Position numbers and translations under genes: made by a program. The notes beneath the pieces are model-generated. The model was not told the DNA's origin. It ran no database searches and saw nothing but the letters and a program-made list of their open reading frames with translations. A DNA stretch of 64,000 nucleotides from positions 15,815,001 through 15,879,000 of the forward strand of contig OY987266.1 of NCBI GenBank assembly GCA_963920665.1, read 5' to 3'. This document shows positions 1 through 13,100 of this stretch, piece after piece. Within the stretch, counting starts at the first letter, position 1. Each line of letters opens with the position of its first letter. This stretch comes from Straminergon stramineum (Eukaryota; Streptophyta; Bryopsida; Hypnales; Calliergonaceae).

Positions 1-960
1 TCTCGGATTCCAAACCCCTGCGGCTCAAAATCAAACCTAAAACCACTCTATCAAGGGCTAAACCCACTCTCCTAAGGACCACGACTTCGTCTCCTTCCAA
101 CCACACGAATGTGCCGCATCGAGCTAATGCAACACCAAAACCTCAGTAGTCAAACAGAAGCTCCCCCAAGGAAGTAGTACGAGATTGCACTCCGAGCCAA
201 CCAAACACCACCCAAACAATGAGACAAGCTCCTCACGGCGTTACACTACTACGTCCAATCGCTCCTCCGCCACCATCGATACGCCTTTCGAGTACTCTCA
301 GTGGTAAAAGTTCAAAAACACGAAGCTCTCGTCATACAAAAATCTAATTTAAAAGGGAGACCCGCGATGCCGCCATCGCCATCGCCATCGCCATGGCCGA
401 TCTCGAAATGGGAAAACTGGCGGGCGAGGAAAGCGGGGGCGGGTGGCGGGTGGCGGGTGGCGGGGGACTGCGACACTGCTCCTGAGTCCTGAGTCCTGAC
501 CTGACCAACTAAGCTAGGGACGGAACTCTCGCTCGACGGTGGCCACGGGGACCCTGTGTGGCAGTCGCCCATTGGTTGGGTCCTTGTGGCGTGATTGCGC
601 TGGTTCGTGATTGGTTGGGACAGCCCAGGTGGCGATGTGGATGCGGCTGAGGTGGAGCCGTATCTCGCGGGTCGTTGGGAGTGCGCGGGTGGGAAGGTCC
701 GTGCCTGGGTGGGATCTTGGCGCAGCAGAGCGGGGCGCGGGGGCGGGGCGGGGGAAGGAATTTGATGAGTGGAGTTCGGTTTGCCAGGGGGGTTGCCAGG
801 GGGTGGGGTGGGGGGGTGAAGTTTGAATGGAGGCGGAGCGGAGGGTTCGGATATTTCTTGGTGTGGACTTTGGGGGGTATGATAGCAATCTACGGTACTG
901 GACGTCGTAGGCGGACCGACCATTGTTATTACTCCTCCTCCTAAATGAAGCCCGTTTGGA
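1..960. other. GC-rich segment, no gene supported
   Basis: The left edge is clearly richer in G and C than most of the window, especially 360-850. Open frames exist on both strands, but they are low-complexity (proline/serine-rich one way, glycine/arginine-rich the other) and show no domain, no splice pattern and no motif I recognise. It may be the promoter or 5' flank of a gene lying to the left, or a CpG-rich island next to the hAT element that begins near 980. That is inference. Confidence 0.4.
371..395. repeat. (GCCATC)n microsatellite
   Basis: Four tandem copies of the hexamer GCCATC, which in one frame would encode a short proline-serine run. It lies inside the GC-rich left segment. 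Confidence 0.7.
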
Positions 961-1893
961 TTATGGGTACTGGGCAGCAGCGTTCCCTAAAGTGGCTAAA
1001 AATCACTCAGTTTTTACCTAGATTTTGCTCTTGCGAAATGTACATTGTAGAAATCAGGCTGAAAATGAAGAATTGAGCAACTTTTCCCACCTGCTAGACA
1101 GAAGATTGCAAAACCAACTAATCATCCATTTTTGGGTTCGCATTCATCCGCTGCTACACGGGAATAGGGTTAGCTATGAATTTACCTGAACCGTTGATTT
1201 GTAGCTCTGGCGGCTCCATCTCCACCGTTGATGTCGCAGCCATCACCTCCTCCACCTGCTGGAGTTTAGCAGCAACGTTGTTGCAGTGCTGAACAATCCC
1301 TACACTCCAAGTGTTTTAGCAGTGAAGGATTGAAGGTGAGTACTAATCGCCATTGCGCATTCAATGCGATTTGAATGCATTTTTGATTCCTTGATTCCTT
1401 TCTTGATCTCACTCACTGTGCTTTCAATGTCCGACGCCATTTTCAGAAATCGGAAGCGCCACTTCCCTACTGGTTTGAAAATTCTGATTTTTGAGAGACG
1501 TTTGGGATGAATTGTTTCATGCATTCACTGATTTCACTCAAATTTGGGAATGGAGGCTGTTTGGATTCTGGAACTCTGGATTCAATTGAGTCTTGGAAAT
1601 TCAACTTTTGGCGCACGCAAGTTTGGATCTCTGGATTCGTATTCTCATTTTTGGGTGGGGGTGTGCAAATTCGTGAGTATATAATCAATGCCTCGCATAC
1701 TCAACTTGGCGCTTTCCCAAGTGCAATGCAGGAAACATGTAATCTGTGATTTTCTATCCCTTGCCTACGCTTCGCTTCCAATTTGCAAAATTTGTTGAAC
1801 TTGAATGTTGGGTTCCTGTACTTGGCTTCTATTGTTTTGTTTGTGTTCTTGTTGTTGGGGTTTGGAGTTGGGTGCAGGATTGTAGGTACTGCA

Positions 1894-4800
1894 ATGGCGC
1901 CGAGACTGAAGTTGCCTGAGAATTTTCGTGTACGTACGTTTGGGTCTTCTCGAAATTCCCATGGGTTGGGGAAGTATTTGCCGACTGCTGCAGTAATTGT
2001 GCCAAATCGTGTTTTCAATATGGGGGATGGCGCGGAAGACGTCATGTGCATCTCCGAGACCCGCTTGTCTGATTCTCTTTGTGAACATGTTCCTCACTTT
2101 CCGTCACTCTCCGAGGTCACTGTAGGGTCGGCAGAGCTTGTCTATCCCATGCATGAGGTCGCAAGCAAGGACAAGGAGAAAGGACCGCCCTCGACACGGA
2201 AGAGGAGAAAAATAAACCCCAGCACCATCACGCGAAGGTGGCAGGAGGTTTGGGCGTGCAAGTTTGCATGGGCCGAAGGAGAGTTCGACGCTATTGGCAA
2301 TTTGATGGGGGTCGTGTGCAAGAGTTGCAGTGCTGTGAGCGGGAGAAGAAAAGTTATGGTCCCAAAAGGCGACAACCTTGAAAAACATGAAGGCAAGAGG
2401 ACTTGCAAGATCGATGGCGACCCTTTCTTGCATCTTAAAAAGGGTGAGACATACGTGAAGAGCGATTGTAAGCACTTACAATACAACAAGTTGTGGCTGG
2501 GGCGGAAGGTGGCAAGCAGTGTTGCAGACCAACTCATAGCTGGCTTCGACGACGAAGCCAATCGGAAGGGAGTTCAGTTTTCTACCCTATTTCAAGTTTT
2601 AGATTTAGGTCGTCCAATGTGCGACTATGAGCGTGAGCAATACTTACTTAGGCACTTGAGAGTCAAAAATGTTCCTAGGAAACATTGGTCCGAAACATCT
2701 GGGTGGGAAATGTCGGAACATCTGCATGCTTGCGTACTATCTTCCCTGAAGGTCGTGGTTCAAAATGCTAGGTTCATATCGATTAGTGCTGATGAAGTCA
2801 CAGCGGTAGACAATACTTCGTGGATCGGGGTTCACGTCTATGCTCTAGATTCGTGGGAGCGGATCCCATATTTGTTGCATCTCTCCTGCGTGTCTGATTG
2901 TGGCACGGCAGATCATTTAACTCAGGTGATTATGCAGGCTTTGCTTGGCGAGGGAGAACTAAGAGAAGAGCAGATTGCTACTAAGCTTGTGTCATTCGGT
3001 GTATATGGTGTTAGTACGTTTCAAGGACCCAAAAGTGGGGTATCTACCCAAATTCGGGAGAAGTGGGCTCCATTTTGCCTTGGGGCCAGTTGTGCTAGTC
3101 ACCGACTTAACTTGGTCGTGGAAACATTGTCAAATTATCCCATGATCTCCCGCTTGGAGGGCCTCTATCAGTCGTTGTATTCTTATTTTTGCCGCAGCCA
3201 TAAGCGTCATACTGAGCTACAGAAGCTTGCAGATCTCATGGAAACTAAGGGAAACAAGATGGTGAGGAATGTTGAGACACGCTGGATTTCTATGCGCAAT
3301 CCCGCCCAGCGCATCATATCTGAATACACAACACTGCTTGTAAAAATGGGTCTTGACATGTCTGTTGGCGGTGGCCAAAAACCGAACTTTGCCTCAGCCA
3401 GCAACTTCGACTACCTGGCTGATATTGAAGTTCTGTTGTCCCTTGCGTGCTTCATTCCGATGTTGAACGCCGTTCATTGTCTGATCAAACTTTCACAGGC
3501 TCGAGACATCTTCATCTGTGACTTCATGCAGGCCATAAAGGTTTGCCAGGCTGATTTGGCCAAAATGTTCATAGATGCATCCACGGCATTCATGACTCCA
3601 GAATTTAAGCGTTATCAAGACTTGATTTCACTATCTTGCTCAGAAATCCCGATGGAGTGGAGAGAGATGCCTGGGGAGAGTGGTGTATGCCACCTTCTCT
3701 TCAATTTCGGAATTACCAATATTTTCGCTCGCTGCCATTGCAAAGTCATGGGGGAGCACATCTTCATCACGGAGGAGGATTTCTTGCGTACACAGGCCAG
3801 TATACAGCGGCAGTTTGCAGGTTTGGTACCTCACACACATAACATTTTTCTTTATACTACAAATGTTTGTGTATCCAATTCCTTTGGCTTACTCAGTATT
3901 TATGTGTAAGTTATGTTGTTGATGCTTTAGTTTTGGTGTTGTTGCTATTGAAATATTTTTGTAGTTATACTTGGTTGGTGTCTTCATGGGTTATTTCACG
4001 GTTTGCCTGTACTGATCGACTAGATAGTCTTGTTCGCGGCAGTATGGAACAGGTTTTGTTCACCTTCTTGTTGATCGAGTAGACAATCTTCTCTGCGGCA
4101 GTGTGGAACAGGTTTCGGTACTAGGCTTCCAACAGCTCGGAGGAGGGGATTAATTTTTTATTATATATTTTTTTTCTTCTCTGGATGTTTGTGGACAGGT
4201 TCTGCACTATTTGCAGCCGAGTTGCAATTGAAGTGCACTTGCCTATTTAACTCTTTTTTGCATCCGTTTCTTGTTGGGTTAGATGGACTAGGGGTGTAAG
4301 TCTCTGATGTTCACTGTTCAGCTGCCTTGTTTGTGTAATCAGTTTTTGAACTCATTTGGCATATAGACCAGTTGTGTTCACTAACTTGTACATGTATTCC
4401 GGTCTGGCAGAGATTGCCCAGTCACTTGCGGATGAGTTGGATCGGCGCTTTCCACAGCAAGAGTTGTTGGATGCCTTCAGTATTATTTACCCACAATACT
4501 GGAAGTAACCAAGGGCTGAAGAGAGCTTCGGCCATCATCTAGCTGTCTTGAAAAAGTTCTATTCTCATTCGAAGTTGTTGAATGCAGGGATGCCTCTGTA
4601 GAAAGGAGGAATCTGCTACACAGCCCTTGAAATGCTGTCTGGTTCTAACTTAGATAACTAGCAAGGTTTATTTAAAGTAACTATGAAAGCTAACTGTGAT
4701 GCTGCTTGTACTTCACCTTCCCATGCGAATCCAGTTATCCAACTTTGGCGCAGCCTTTCTCAGTCATGGCACTTGCAGAAACTCATCTTAGAGTACTTCA

Positions 4801-5030
4801 AAGTCACAGAGATTGGTTGCTGTTTGGTGCTAGGTTCAGTGGAGGATGAGCGGTGCTTCTCAACGCTGAAATTCTTGAAGTCTTGTCAGCGGAATAGATT
4901 GGGCAAGCACTTGCCACTAGTAGTGCGCATGTTTGGCCAAAAATATTATACCTTGGAGAATTTTCCTTATAAGGTGGCCATTGAGTCTTGGAAGAATGCT
5001 GTAAAAGTTGGGCGGCATGGCGATGTTTGA
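1894..5030 (+). pseudogene. hAT transposase (ZNF862-like), three in-frame stops
   Basis: Exon 1 runs from the first ATG of the frame (1894) to 3820, followed by a GT-AG intron (3821-4410) and exon 2 from 4411. The N-terminus has a BED/TTF-like zinc finger (CKSC, then NLEKHEGKRTC). The core has hAT landmarks: SISADEVTAVD (first catalytic Asp region), CASHRLNLVVE and VETRWISM. Exon 2 begins EIAQSLADELDRRFP and ends IIYPQYWK at TAA 4506-4508. The same frame then continues, through further stops TAG 4599-4601 and TAG 4659-4661, into a clear hATC dimerisation region (SVEDERCFSTLKFLKSCQRN) ending at 5028-5030. There is no frameshift. I call it a pseudogene. A 674-aa protein lacking the dimerisation domain could still be made. 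It lies inside the TIRs at 979 and 6318. Confidence 0.85.
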
Positions 5031-5370
5031 TCTTTGCCTCATCAGTATCCTCCCCTTCCACATTCCTTAGTTTTCATGAGATTTGGCTAGTTTTGGGCTT
5101 CAAGATTGTTGAGCTTCCTTAATATTGAAGATTTCTGCTGAAACTTGTTGTGCAATGCACACTTGTACAAGGTGGACGGTGGACCAGCGGGCATCATCAA
5201 GTTCTGGAGCCATCAACAACCTTGTGTTCTTGTTTCTTCTAACTTGCAATTTTAATGTGGTTTGTATGTTTTGTGGTGTGCAGACCACTAACACTACAAT
5301 TGGGCAGTCTTGCTTTAAGCAAGTAGGGTTCAATTCTCTTGTTAGTGAAATTTCAATGTGTGGAATGTGT

Positions 5371-5450
5371 TTTCAGTTTGTGTTCCTTGCTTTCAGTTTG
5401 TGTTCCTTGCTTTCAGTGCGTATTCCTTGTTTCTAGTTTGTGGGACTTGT
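5371..5450. repeat. 20-bp tandem repeat, four units
   Basis: The units begin at 5371, 5391, 5411 and 5431. The first two are identical (TTTCAGTTTGTGTTCCTTGC) and the last two have diverged. They lie in the 3' flank of the hAT transposase, inside the element. Confidence 0.85.
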
Positions 5451-6411
5451 TTTGAAGGACATGGTTTGTTTTGAGTTTCTGTAACTTGATCAAAATTGTA
5501 TATAACTTCTTGATTATGGTTCTTGTGCTTGTAAATTCAGATTTCTAGTTGTTTGTTAGTTTGTACCTAGCATTATGCTCAAAGACCAAATTTTGATCGA
5601 AAGTACATTACATTAAGGAGTAGGAAAGAGCATTGGAAGTCAACAGTGCAGGAGGTGTCTCCTTCAAGATAGCCATTTGTTCATAAGATTTTTACATCTC
5701 TTAGCAACTGAAGGCAACACAGATGACCAAAATTAGCACAGAAAATCCATCCATGATGTACCAAATTCCAAACATTTCGCAAATTGTGCTTTACCAAAAA
5801 AATAAAAATTATAAAAAATTTTACCATGTGCCACCAAATTTATTTGGTCTCTTTGACCTCTATAATTTTCTTTTCGTGGAAATAGGCACATGTAGGGCAC
5901 GGAAATAGCCTTCCAGCGAAATAACATAAATGTATTCTGGGAACGCTGCTAGGCAGTGATCCCAGAACAGGTTCATGGAAATTAGCCAAATGTCCATTTT
6001 TGGTAGATTCTTTTGAACTTAGCACTGAGGGCCAATGAACGGGAAAAACCGGCAGTTAGTTCAAAGTTAGCCGGTGGATTTGGGAAAATATCCGGTTTCA
6101 ATTCGAAAACATCGGCAAAAACCGGTGAAAAAATCTAGAAAATTTCTATTTCTAGTAGAAAATAGAGAAAATAACCGGAATGGGAACTTCAATAACCGGT
6201 TGACTATAGGAATTGGAGGAAATTAGCCGGTGAAATTCAAAAAGTTTCCCAAACATTGCTGAGGGCATGAAGAAATTAAGTAGCAACTGAGTGAAATTTA
6301 GTCAGTTTCGGGATCGTTGGTACTGGCTATAAGTTAAGGGTACATTTATGGGTGTATTCTCAAGACGGCCAAATCTGAATTTTCGGGGAGTCATGGGAGC
6401 ATTGAGTGATG

Positions 6412-6652
6412 ATGGCCGGGGTGGATTGACCCCCTCACTCGTCCCCTCGCAAGTCAATCCAGGGGTGCATGTAAAAAAAAGACCCCGTATTTTGAGCTTC
6501 ATTGATTTATCTTCTACACTTCTCCTAGCTAATTTGAAGGCTCTGACTGCAAATACAAGTTCAAAATTTGCAATTTTTATCATGCATGCAAAATAAAAAA
6601 ATTTCACATTTTTCCCTTGGGGACGAGAAGGGGGGTAATCCACCCCAGCCAT
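6412..6652. mobile_element. 241-bp MITE with GC-rich TIRs
   Basis: The left end reads ATGGCCGGGGTGGATT; the reverse complement of the right end reads ATGGCTGGGGTGGATT. Similarity continues inward (CCCCCT...CTCGTCCCC on both arms) for about 40 bp. The interior is AT-rich. No unambiguous target duplication is visible, and I cannot assign a superfamily. Confidence 0.8.
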
Positions 6653-6654
6653 GG

Positions 6655-6685
6655 CTTCTTTTCTTTCTTTCTTTCTTTTTCTCTT
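6655..6685. repeat. (CTTT)n microsatellite
   Basis: A pyrimidine run built of CTTT/TTTC tetramers directly abutting the right end of the MITE at 6412-6652. Slippage at the insertion site is a likely origin. Confidence 0.75.
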
Positions 6686-7669
6686 ATAGAAAGTGCCAGC
6701 TAGGTAATCACTTCAAGCATGGCCATCGAGACTCTTGGGTGGGATCTTGCAGTTTTTTTCTCTCCATTGTCACTCTTACAGAATCCACTTCTAGGGCCTG
6801 GCCACTCAACTATAGTGAGCCTCTTGAGCAATGCAAGACTGCAAATTGTAGAGAATCTTGGTATCAAACCTTCTCTGAGCACGGCTTGGCATGGTTATTC
6901 TTAGAAGCAATAGGGGGGTACAACACGTGGTTGGGTTGGGTAGCATTTGGTGCAAAGGCCGCACAAGCAAACACGTGGCTTGAAATGTAGCTTAGAAGTG
7001 GGGTCTCAACGATTTCCCAGTGCCATCACAACAAAGGACGGTAGGAGGTTGTACTCCTCCCGCTAGCCATGACCACTCAAGGACCAGTGCAAACTACTTC
7101 GATGCATCAAATTGAGCAAGCCTAGATGGCCATGCTCTTAATCCCTAAATACCCATGTTATTTTTGAGTTTAAAAAACATCATTGCTTTTGAAGTGTTAT
7201 AGGTCTAATAAATGCCACTATGGTATAGAAATCTCAATTAACTATACAATTTTGTAGTGTACATATTGTAGATGACAAATTTGGAATCATATGGCCTCAT
7301 AGATTGCAAGATTACCTTAGTGGTAGGGTATGGTCTGCAAAAAATAGTTATTTAAATGGAAGCTTAAAAATAAATAAAAAGAATAAGTGAAATTGTCTAA
7401 TTCAACAAAAATTAGATGACTACGTAAAAAAAGGTTATGTCCAATGTCAGTTAGAAAGTCCAAAATAAAGTCCAATGACCATCATCAAAGAGGATTTTGA
7501 TAGCATGGTGAAAGAATTTATACATTGACATTTAGTGAGAATGAAGGGTAGAGAGGTCATTTTTATAATGAAATCCATTGTCCATTATGAATCCTCAAAG
7601 GATATGGGATAATTTGAAGATGAGAGTTTGAATTTCTCACAATCAAAATGTACAAATTATGTGCAAAGT

Positions 7670-7873
7670 ATAATTTCAAACCTCATTTTGGCATAATAGA
7701 ATAACTTTTTTCAAAAACTTTGAAATTTTTCCATAAGTTTTAATTGGAGTCTTGAAATCTCAAATAAAAATAAATTTTTGGAGATGAAAATTAGCTTGAT
7801 TTTCTACACTAATTTTGTTCAAAGATTTTTGAAAAAAATTAGTCTACACTACCTAAATAAGGTCTGAAATTAT
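7670..7873. repeat. Foldback (hairpin) repeat, copy A
   Basis: The left arm 7670-7717 (starting ATAATTTCAAACCTCATTTT) pairs with the right arm 7826-7873 (ending AAGGTCTGAAATTAT) around an AT-rich loop of about 110 bp. The arms are imperfect. A shorter hairpin with the same arm sequence lies at 9885-9977, so this is a dispersed foldback family. Confidence 0.7.
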
Positions 7874-8439
7874 ACTTTTGACACAATTCATAATTCTACT
7901 TTTGACTTAACTATGAGTAGTTGAGCTCCTACTAATCCTAGTTCATATATTTCACATGGGTTGTTTTATCTCCTACAATCCTATTTGTGTAAAGAGTTTG
8001 TCTTCTTGTCTCAATAAACATCAAATTAGCAACATTCAATGGTCAATTGCCATATATTTTGAACAACTTTGAATATAATGTTGAATTTTTTAAATGAAAA
8101 TTTAAAGTGCCAAATCTAATATAGGAATTTAATTAATTATTCAACATCAATGACCGTACTCTACTACTACAATATATTGTTTTAGTGTTGAAAAAGGATG
8201 CTAAAATTTTCCTAGCAACATATTTGGAAGTTAAATTCAATTTCTAAACCTACTCAAGTGAATATAATTTAACCGTAAAGTGTTTCCAAACCAATATACA
8301 AACTCATTGGTGAAAGAAAATATCATTCAATTGATTCATGATGTCTGCAAAATGGCCTTGAAATAGAAAAAATAGCAAAAAAAAGTTGCAAAAAAAAAAT
8401 CTTAAGTACCACCTCCTTCTATTAAAATGCTTCGCAATC

Positions 8440-8890
8440 ACTCATAACTTCTTCGATTGATATGAAATTTTAACCACACAAACTAGAGTAGTATGCACAA
8501 CTTTTCCAAAAAATTTATTAGAAACAAACACTTTGTGAAGAAACAAGGCACCAAAGTTCACCGTAATCCATAAATATCTGGATTTTGAACTTCAACTTGC
8601 TCCCAAATGTTCAAAAGAACTTGGAGAGACATAGAAATTTTACCACAACAAGCTAGACATTTTGGAGAAAATAGACCAACAAATTTTATTGAAAACAAAT
8701 GTTGGATGAAGGAGATACAAGCCCAAAAGTCGCAAACTTCAAATGGCTTTCAAAAAATAAGTACATCTTAGATTGATTTGAAAATTTCACCACACAAACT
8801 AGGAGAAAGTGCGCATATTTTATAACAAGTTTTATTAAATTTGGACATTGGATGCAAAAGTTACAACACTTTGAATTGGACTTCCAAATT
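8440..8890. repeat. Diverged tandem repeat, period about 160 bp
   Basis: Three related blocks share the order: GAAATTTTAACCACACAAACTAG-like string, then AAATTTTATTAGAAACAAA-like string, then a run on GGA-GAA and CCAAAAGTT. They start near 8455, 8625 and 8780. Identity is moderate, so the array is old. No coding frame runs across it. Confidence 0.55.
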
Positions 8891-9391
8891 ATGTGAGGAC
8901 ACTTTTGGTCAAAAAAAGCCATTTGGGGGCCAAAATTTGATGAAGCACTCTTTCTCTACATTCATCCATCTTTGGGACCAAAAAAACACTTTTTCAATTA
9001 TATTCGTGCACTTTCCATCCAAATTTGGCAACTTCATCTAGATATCAAATAGAAATGGAAAATTTCTAGTAAATAAAGACTATTTTTATTTGGTAAAAAA
9101 TAGAGATTTATTTTGAAATGGTGCAATTTGCCCCCATGGAGCCAAAAAAAGGGTTGGTGATGACTTGAGCAAGTTGGAAGAATTATTAGCCATACTCTTC
9201 ACGAAGTATTCAACAAATTCGGTGAGGGTAGAATATTATCTATTGATCATAATATAATTTATCAACAACATTGATGTCCTTTAGCTACCTAACACTTGGA
9301 GGCAATTAATGATATAAAAGTGACATTGTTGAAATTACAATAGAATACCCATCGAGGAGTAATAACTTTTAGAAATATAACTAAAGTATGT

Positions 9392-10172
9392 CACTACAAG
9401 AAAAAATAGTGTTCAAACAACATGAAAATGAACTCATATATGCTAGTTATTTTTGTTGGTTAGGACATCTTGATTCAAACAATAATCAACACAACTATGT
9501 TGATTTTATTTTGTGATGTGGTCAAATTTTTATTATTCAAAAAGTTGCCACATAGAATGCCACATAGGCAAAAATGCCATGCATCCAAGGTTGCCACATC
9601 AACAAATATGCAACATAAATAGGACTATAAAATTTGAATTTCAAAATTTAATTAAAACTAAATCTTAAAAAATTTAGCACTATATTCAAAGTAGATCAAT
9701 GAACACTTGACAATAGAACTTTGAGTGTCACTTACCTTAGTGTTAGAAGAAATGAAAAGACAAGCTCTTTATACAAGTAGAGTTGTAGGAGGTAGAACAA
9801 ATCATATGAAATATGTTTAATTAGAATGAGTAGGAACTAAATTGCTCATAGTTAAGTCAAAACTAGTAAGCATACTCTAAGTAGAATTTTAGACCTCATT
9901 TAGGCATAGAAGAACAACTTTTTTTTTAAATCTTTTGAAAAAAGTTAATCTACTATGCCAAAATGAGGTCTAAAATTCTTCTTGGAGTATGTTTAATGGA
10001 TTGCCAAATCAACCAAGCAAATTTTGGTTTTGTTCACAATCAAAACAATTATGTTGATTGTTATTTTTGTCAAGAAATGCAATGGCCAGATCAACACGCA
10101 AAATTCCATTTTTTTTCACAATCAACACAAATCAATTCATCTTATATTGATTAGAGGCCCCTTTTTGTAGTG
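9392..10172. mobile_element. Non-autonomous CACTA element with TGT target duplication
   Basis: The element begins CACTACAAGAAAAAATAG at 9392 and ends ...CCCCTTTTTGTAGTG at 10172, whose reverse complement begins CACTACAAAAAGGGG. The three bases outside each end are TGT (9389-9391 and 10173-10175), the 3-bp duplication expected for CACTA (EnSpm) insertion. At 781 bp it has no transposase. Repeated ATCAACACAA- and TGCCACAT-like motifs near the ends look like subterminal binding repeats. A foldback element is nested within it. Confidence 0.92.
9758..9977. repeat. Foldback repeat, copy B, nested in the CACTA element
   Basis: 9885-9925 and 9937-9977 form a near-perfect hairpin (arms built on TTTTAGACCTCATTTAGGCATAG). 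9758-9901 is an inverted copy of 7856-8003, so the same family as copy A sits inside the CACTA element in opposite orientation. Confidence 0.7.
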
Positions 10173-13100
10173 TGTCAAATATCTAAAGGAAATATATCCC
10201 TCTCTCCCTCGGGATGTGATTCATACCATGTAACGACAAGTTTCCACATTAACTAAGCAAGTTGAAGGAATAAGAGCTTCCTATTATGATTCTTCCTTGT
10301 AGCTCTAGAACAGAAGAGAGGAGATTTTTTGTTTAGGGTAAGGCACCTTCTCAATGGCCTTTGCCAAAATATGGTTCTCTAAGATCGATTGAAGACAAGG
10401 CATGAAGACACAAGGCACCTTATTTTGGCAAAGGCATAAGAGGACTTACCTTATCCGACATAAGCCCCTTTGAACGAGTGCCCTACATTGCAAAATGCCT
10501 TGTCCAAGTCCATTCATTGTAAAGTGAATATCTACAAATAAAATGCATGCCCTTGAAAACACATAGTTGTCAAGGTTGAAGGAACTTGTATATCAACAAA
10601 AATTAAAGTTAGACCTAAAATTGTCCTTAGGCCAATTGCAACCTTGAGACAATTCTAATTCCAATTGCATCTTGTTGCATTCTAGAGTAGTGAAAATTCA
10701 AAAGATTTGGAGTATGATAACTTTAGTGTGGAATCAATCAAATTGAATAGCTACCATTTTGGAATTCAATGATCAAAAATAACTAAAGTACTTTATAAGC
10801 ATGGCAAAAGTTTCATTCATTAATAGACAAGTTTAAGGGATGTTACTAAATTACCATTAGGAATTTTTATTTTGGCTTTTTGGTGTTAGGTTGCACTAAA
10901 AAAAACTAATTTGGTTAAAAAATGGCAATAAACCATGAAGTCTTTCACTAGAAAAATTCAAATTTAAAAGAAAATCTTGGATGAAATTGCTAGATTGTAG
11001 ATGAAAATTTTTATGGACATGTGATATGTACTAATGTGATATTTTCTATTCAATATGTGGATGAATGTTGAAATTTGGAGCACCACTATAACAATTTATA
11101 TTGCCTCTTTAGCCCTTCATAAAAAATGAAAAAAAAAAAGCCTTGATTACCATTAGAACTAAGTAGGGAATGAAAAGAGACACATTTGAATCCAAATGGA
11201 CAAGAATAGACCCCACCTCTTTAAGAAAATAATGGATTGAAGTTATGGAATTTTGTTTTGACCTCTTGTATTGTGTCTTTCTTTTCTCAAAAATTTGTAG
11301 ACTAAATGCTTGTAAACATTTCTCTAATTAGATGTTGTGTTCCCCCAAAAAATTGTGGATCTAAATATTTGCAATGGCCAAAGGAATGATAATAGGTGGT
11401 CTCACCTTACATGTACATAAGTTTTAGTAGGACCTTAAAGAGAATAAATACCAACTATTTTATGGTGGGCAAACATTAATCATGGGCCCCCTTAATCCAT
11501 GGGTTATCAGAACAAAGAGTGATCATGTTTTTGACATATTATTTGAAATACTTGTTTTGTTGTTTGTATATGGTATATTTTAAACATTAAATTTTTGTAA
11601 TCATTTAATGGTATAAAATTGTAGACATCCCTAAGATGTATCTATTTTGAAATATTTATGATCATTGGACAATACATGTGGAAGATTATAATGCTTGCAT
11701 GAGGCACAAGTTACATGTAGAAAATAGAAGGTGGTTAGAGTTTTTCTCATTCAACAAGTAATAGGTGTTTGAAAAAAAATTAAATAGTGAAAATTAACAA
11801 TTCAATGATGCATACACTTAAGGCACATTATATATGTGTCAAGTATAAATAATTATCAAATGAGTCACGAGCAAATGTAGAAAAGTAATCAAGACGTGGT
11901 ATTGATAGGGAGTACAAGAAGAATGGTAGACAAGGGTGTTGAGGACAAATATAAAGAAGTAGTAAGGATATGGCACATGGTATATAAGAAGAATGATAGG
12001 TATAATTTTGATAAACAATATTGTAGAGCTATGAATTAAAATAAATGACAATGTTGAAAATACAATAGACCACAATTGAACAAGAATATGAACACCATGT
12101 ATGTGTCAAATAATTCACTATATACTTGTATTTAGTAAGAAGTATCAAACAAAGCTTAGCAAGAATGCTCCAAGACTTGTGGTGGCAAGATTGAGGTTTC
12201 CCTCATCTTGCCATCAATATAAACTATTACTATGTCTTGAAAGTTTCTTTGAAGAAAAACAAGAGCCTCTAGAAGACACAAAGAAATCCTAGGGATTACT
12301 ATGAGGCTTCAAGAAGCCTCATATCTAGTTTAGAATAGTCACGTGAAGGTTTTAAGTAGACACACATTGAAATATTACATGAGTCCCCTAATATATTAGG
12401 AGGATATACTTAAGCTTCAAAGAAAATTTGACATCTACAAAGTCATTTAGAGGTAAGAAAAGTTACCCAAGATGATGGGGAACGGAGTGTATGCTTGTGA
12501 CAAACACATACTCTGAAATCCTACAAAAAATTGAGTATTTTTTGGAATTCAAATTGTTTAGAATAGTATTTAGCAAATAATTACATATAAAACATGTGCT
12601 TACAATTGTTACAAGCAATTTAGGTTCAAGATTAGGGGATGGAAAATCAAAAACATGGAAATCTATAATAACATCACAGTCATGTTTTTTGAAAAACAAA
12701 AATATTTAAAATTTGAAATATCAAATTACAATAAAAGTTGTATACAAAATTTGGTAGTCATGGTTGGCAAAAAAAATTCAAAAATTATTTCTAGAATTAA
12801 ATTATATAAAAAAATAGATAACTTTTTCTATATTCAAGCATTAATCAAATTTAATCAATTATTTGATAGGAAATGTTGAACCTATCACTAGGTATAGTAT
12901 TTATAAAAGCCTATGTTGTGACTTCATTATATGATCATCTTTTGTGATGAAAAGCAATCATCTCTTTTTTGTTTATCTTTGAAAGTTGACCTCAACTAAT
13001 TCCTTTCTCATGACCAATTTATTTTGATTGTTTGTCCAATTCTTTCTCATGACAACATTCACAGATATTGCAAGCACTTCTACACAATCATATTTATTGA

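Larger units (their letters stand above)
979..6318 (+). mobile_element. hAT-type DNA transposon with imperfect TIRs
   Basis: Aligning 979-1014 by eye with the reverse complement of 6283-6318 gives about 27 identities in 36 positions, including a perfect TCACTCAGTT block. Weaker similarity continues outward a few tens of bases on both sides. These inverted repeats bracket the hAT transposase pseudogene at 1894-5030, so I read the whole as one element of about 5.3 kb. The outer limits and the 8-bp target duplication expected of hAT elements could not be fixed. The 3' part also holds a 20-bp tandem repeat and many CCGG-containing short repeats (6040-6240), which may be subterminal. Confidence 0.55.
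6990..9391. other. AT-rich intergenic DNA
   Basis: There is no coding frame longer than a few dozen codons and no conserved motif. The stretch holds a foldback repeat (7670-7873), its 3' extension (to about 8003) that recurs inverted near 9758-9901, and a diverged tandem array (8440-8890). It appears to be old repeat-derived DNA. Confidence 0.6.

Noticed and set aside
312..944. Long overlapping ORFs on both strands in the GC-rich left edge
   Set aside because: Low-complexity composition, mutually overlapping frames and no domain or splice logic; stops are simply rare in GC-rich DNA.
7250..7262. TTTTGTAGTG as a CACTA right end
   Set aside because: No CACTAC partner lies upstream at a plausible distance, and the flanking triplets do not match.
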